This document shows positions 61,066 through 64,000 of a stretch of DNA of 64,000 bases, piece by piece. Both the position numbers and the translations under genes were made by a program. Within the stretch, counting starts at the first letter, position 1, and the number at the start of each line of letters is the position of its first letter. The notes under the pieces are model-generated. The model was not told where the DNA came from and did not search any database. It saw only the letters and a list, made by a program, of their open reading frames with translations. The stretch is from Arenicola marina (taxonomy: Eukaryota; Annelida; Polychaeta; Arenicolidae), in NCBI GenBank assembly GCA_964019135.1, contig OZ025250.1:46221174-46285173 (forward strand), written 5' to 3'.

Positions 61066-61537
61066 CTATAGCTCTATAGGTTGTCCTCTATAACTCTATG
61101 GGTTGCCCTCTATAGGTTGCCCTCTATAGCCCTATGGTTTGCCTTCTATAGGTTGCCCTCTATAGCTCGATAGGTTGCCCTCTATATCTCTATGGGTTGC
61201 CCTCTATAGGTTGCCCTCTATAGCTCTATAGGTCGCCCTCTGAAGCTCTATAGGTTGCCCTCTATAAGTTGCTCTCTGTAGCTCTAGGTTGCCCTCTATA
61301 GGTTGCCCTCTGAAGCTCTAGGTTGCCCTCTATAGGTTGCCCTCTATAGGTTGCCCTCTGTAGCTCTAGGTTGCCCTCTATAGGTTGCCCTCTGTAGCTC
61401 TAGGTTGCCCCCTATAGGTTGCCCTCTATATAGGGCCCTCTATAGGTTGCCCTCTATAGGTTGCCCTCTATAGGTTGCCCTCGGTAGCTCTAGGTTGCCC
61501 TCTATAGGTTGCCCTTTGTAGGTTGCCCTCTATAGTC
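61066..61537. repeat. 14-bp GCCCTCTATAGGTT minisatellite with AGCTCTATAG interruptions
   Basis: Roughly 30 units of GCCCTCTATAGGTT, some lengthened by AGCTCTA to about 25-28 bases. Irregular compared with the satellite arrays. Confidence 0.93.
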
Positions 61538-62086
61538 CTCGTGCCGCTGTGGCTTTGAGAAATCGCTCGCAGGCCAAAGGGAGTTGGACATTTATCTGTG
61601 AGGGGGTGGGGGTGTGTTGTACGGGGCCGCCCCCCGATCCCTCCTCCCATCGAACCATAGCTCACTGTGGGGGTTTAAAGGCAAGGGGATCAGGGACAGA
61701 TGCCCAACTTGTATCACGGTTCAAACAAAATATATTCCGTATACATGGGTATGGCCTTGTCTGCTTCCTTCGACAGCCAGCCACGACTAAGCCGCTGTCT
61801 CTCAGCCTCTCTCTGCTTCAGCCCCAGCCTCTGTCTGCCTCTGCCATAGCCCCAGCCCCAGCCCAGCCCCAGCCCCAGTCCCAGTCCCACCACCCGCTCC
61901 ACCTTCAACCCCTTTTGCGCTGAAGGAAGAAGGGGGCGGGGTGGTTAAATAAAATAGAGAAAAAGAGACCGGTTGGCCGCCAAGCAACAGTGTCTGCCAT
62001 GGAGACGAGATGGTCAGTTTTACTGCCGGCTCATACGGTTCAGGGGAGATGTATGTGAATATCACGAGGACCGACCCGGCGTCACG
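61538..62086. other. Non-coding DNA with a short CCAGCCCCAG repeat
   Basis: Includes CAGCCCCAGCCC-like repeats at about 61850-61890. No gene was recognised. Confidence 0.4.
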
Positions 62087-62233
62087 GCCGCCATGGACCC
62101 CGCGCCCGCGCCGCCGCCGCTAGGTGCCGCCACCGTCACCCCAGCCCGGCGCAGCCCCCTAGCCCAGCCCCCTAGTCCTGCCCTTTCCAGCGCCCAGCCC
62201 AGCCCAGCCCGCTGTTCGATCTGTCATTTCTGA
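62087..62233 (+). CDS. Possible short coding exon or uORF with strong Kozak start (unproven)
   Basis: GCCGCCATGG at 62087-62096 is a full Kozak match, and the frame encodes 46 residues (MDPAPAPPPLGAATVTPARR at the start) ending at a TGA at 62231. The product is proline/alanine-rich with no domain I recognise, and such composition is expected from CpG/C-rich DNA. It may be the start of a gene spliced to exons outside the window, an upstream frame, or chance. Confidence 0.2.
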   Translation, partial: AAMDPAPAPPPLGAATVTPARRSPLAQPPSPALSSAQPSPARCSICHF

Positions 62234-62293
62234 CCCAAGCGGCTCAGTCTCTACCACGCCAGAGGGACCTTGCCATCTTCCCTGGCTATTTAA

Positions 62294-62307
62294 GTTGCCA
62301 TGGTTAC
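62294..62307. promoter_or_regulatory. X-box-like motif (RFX)
   Basis: GTTGCCATGGTTAC differs by one base from the palindromic RFX consensus GTTGCCATGGYAAC. It sits in CpG-rich DNA between the Kozak ATG and the donor at 62750. Confidence 0.25.
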
Positions 62308-62539
62308 GCCGCCTGGGGGCCAACGATCTGTCGCACCCCAACTAACCCCCCCCCCTCCCGTCCGCCCTCCCCCCTCCCCCCCCCCCAGCGACCCTCCCTC
62401 TCTCTCTCTGAACACATACGCACACATACAGCCACCACCACCACCGCCACCCCCACCCACCGGCCACCGGCCACCGGCGAACCTCCCCAGGTCAAGGTCA
62501 CAGCGGAGGTAACCTGTTGGTGGGGCGATACCCTATATG

Positions 62540-62750
62540 TAGGCGTCGCGCGAGCTGGCGGCGGACAGCGGAGGCCTCATGGCCGCATCATGGCCTCACA
62601 TGGCCTCATGGCCACTGGGTGCTGAGTGCTGACAGAGAATACCCGGCTTTTAAGCCGTCACAGTATACACTGGAATTACCATTTGAGGAATAGACTGAGC
62701 GAGGCCGGTGAGACGACCGAGGCAGACCGCGCGGTGAGGTCGGGTGACAG
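62540..62750 (+). promoter_or_regulatory. Possible non-coding first exon ending at a splice donor
   Basis: CpG-rich sequence ends in GGTGACAG|GTGAGC at 62750/62751, a good donor followed by a pyrimidine-rich start of a putative intron. The promoter would lie between 61950 and 62540. No acceptor or coding exon was found before the window ends. Confidence 0.3.
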
Positions 62751-63104
62751 GTGAGCTCTCTCTCTCTCCTCCCTCCACCGTCCCTTAAAGTCCTGCTGCT
62801 CCCGCCGCGCGTGCTGCATGGCGTCCTTCGCCAGGACCGCTACTCGTGTGAGACCCCAACGGCGTCTGTGATTATAATCCCCCAGAGACTGCCCTACGTT
62901 AGTCGGGTGCTACCTCGCTTTTAAGGTTGTTATTACGCGCGACCGCGACCACGACCGCGTGACCGTCCTTGGTAACCTGATGACCTAAGTGTCCTCCGAG
63001 CACTGTGTGGCCACGTGACTGAGTGATGTATACAGCGGTTAGGGATGTAGTGTTCTGGAGGGCCTTCATGTTGGGAGGAGGCACTGCTTCGTGGAGGTAG
63101 ATTA
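62751..63104. other. Non-coding DNA
   Basis: Possible start of an intron if the donor at 62751 is real. No other feature was seen. Confidence 0.4.
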
Positions 63105-63258
63105 GTTTTTTTTACGTTCGAAACATGCTGGAGCAGGTCGTGGGTTCGAACCCAGGCAACTGCGTCTGGGGCATGTGTCGCCCAACCTTATTTCATTGCC
63201 TCGAGAGGTGGCGTGGCCCAATCTGAACTTCATGTGCACAAAAGTCTCATACAACACT
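63105..63258 (+). mobile_element. tRNA-like SINE candidate
   Basis: GGGTTCGAACCC (B-box-like) near 63142 is followed by GCGTCTGGGGCATGTGTC and, further on, CTTCATGTGCACAAAAGT. The minus-strand element 15071-15211 has the same order of blocks. A T run precedes the tRNA-like part. Confidence 0.5.
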
Positions 63259-63261
63259 ATT

Positions 63262-64000
63262 TCATGGCTTCTCTCTGCCTTGACCCGTCCCCTTGTCGTG
63301 ATATGACCTACAGAGTAGAGGGTTAACCCTGGAGACATGGCTCCTCTCTACCTTGACCCTACCCACTGTGGCGATATGACCTACAGAGTTGAGGGTTACT
63401 CCCCGTGACATGGCTCCTCTCTACCTTGACCCGTTCCATTGTCGCGATATGACATACAGAGTAGAGGGTAACTCACGGAGACATGGCTCCTCTGTACCTT
63501 GACCCTACCCACTGTGGCGATATGACCTACAGAGTAGAGGGTTACCCCCTGTGACATGGCTCCTCTCTACCTTGACCCGTTCCATTGTCGCGATATGACA
63601 TACAGAGTAGAGGGTAACTCACGGAGACATGGCTCCTCTGTACCTTGACCCTACCCACTGTGGCGATATGACCTACAGAGTAGAGGGTTACCCCCTGTGA
63701 CATGGCTCCTCTCTACCTTGACCCGTTCCATTGTCGCGATATGACATACAGAGTAGAGGGTAACTCACGGAGACATGGCTCCTCTGTACCTTGACCCTAC
63801 CCATTGTGGCGATATGACCTACAGAGTAGGGGGTTACTCCCGGAGACATGGCTCTTCTCTACCTTGACCCGTTCCATTGTCGCGATATGACCTACAGAGT
63901 AGAGGGTTACTCCCCGTGACATGGCTCCTCTCTACCTTGACCCTTCTCCTGGTTGCGATATGACCTACAGAGTAGGGGGTTACCCCCGGAGACATGGCTC
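63262..64000. repeat. 73-bp minisatellite, about 10 copies, runs off the window
   Basis: Starts of the unit (CATGGCTCCTC) are 73 bases apart (63336, 63409, 63482 and so on). Two unit types alternate in the middle: one with TCCATTGTCGCGATATGAC, one with CCCACTGTGGCGATATGAC, giving a 146-bp dimer. The array continues beyond 64000. Confidence 0.95.

Noticed and set aside
61066-61537. Telomere-like repeat
   Set aside because: GCCCTCTATAGGTT units do not match TTAGGG or other known telomeric repeats.

Overview
The window looks like animal nuclear DNA, probably from a marine invertebrate and possibly a deuterostome (species not determinable from sequence alone). The reasons are one intron-bounded ion-channel exon, non-LTR retrotransposon relics, tRNA-like SINE candidates, MITE-like elements, very many G and C homopolymer runs, and no bacterial-style gene packing. 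Most long open frames here are by-products of tandem repeats whose unit lacks stop codons, so I call very few genes.

Layout. 1-3000: the 3' terminal exon of a TRP-family (TRPV-like) cation channel on the plus strand, with splice acceptor and poly(A) signals. 4126-6042: a 15-bp minisatellite whose minus strand repeats a U1-like 5' splice-site sequence. 6-15.6 kb: non-coding DNA with short minisatellites, a CRE (TGACGTCA) cluster near 12.1 kb and a CTATAGAA palindrome cluster. 15.6-21.1 kb: about 95 copies of a 58-bp satellite with higher-order structure. 21.1-27.3 kb: MITE ends, a 5'-truncated LINE, a possible first exon near 25.1 kb and a SINE candidate. 27.3-37.8 kb: small arrays and G/C-rich non-coding DNA. 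38.1-40.8 kb: exactly 73 copies of a 37-bp unit. 41.8-48.6 kb: 236 copies of a 29-bp unit with only a single 2-bp length change. 48.7-51 kb: small arrays. 51.3-58.7 kb: two near-identical blocks separated by a 200-base N gap, most simply read as two overlapping contigs or haplotypes placed in series. 59.4-61.5 kb: three adjacent, unrelated arrays, one packed with AGGTCA half-sites. 61.5-63.1 kb: a CpG-rich stretch with a strong Kozak start and a splice donor, perhaps the 5' end of a gene beyond the window. 63.3-64 kb: a 73-bp array running off the end.

No pathway or operon is visible. The main feature is the concentration of more than twenty sequence-unrelated minisatellites, covering roughly a third or more of the window and several built on palindromes or binding-site-like cores. 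Functions suggested for these cores are inference. I found no CRISPR array, rRNA gene or convincing intact tRNA gene.
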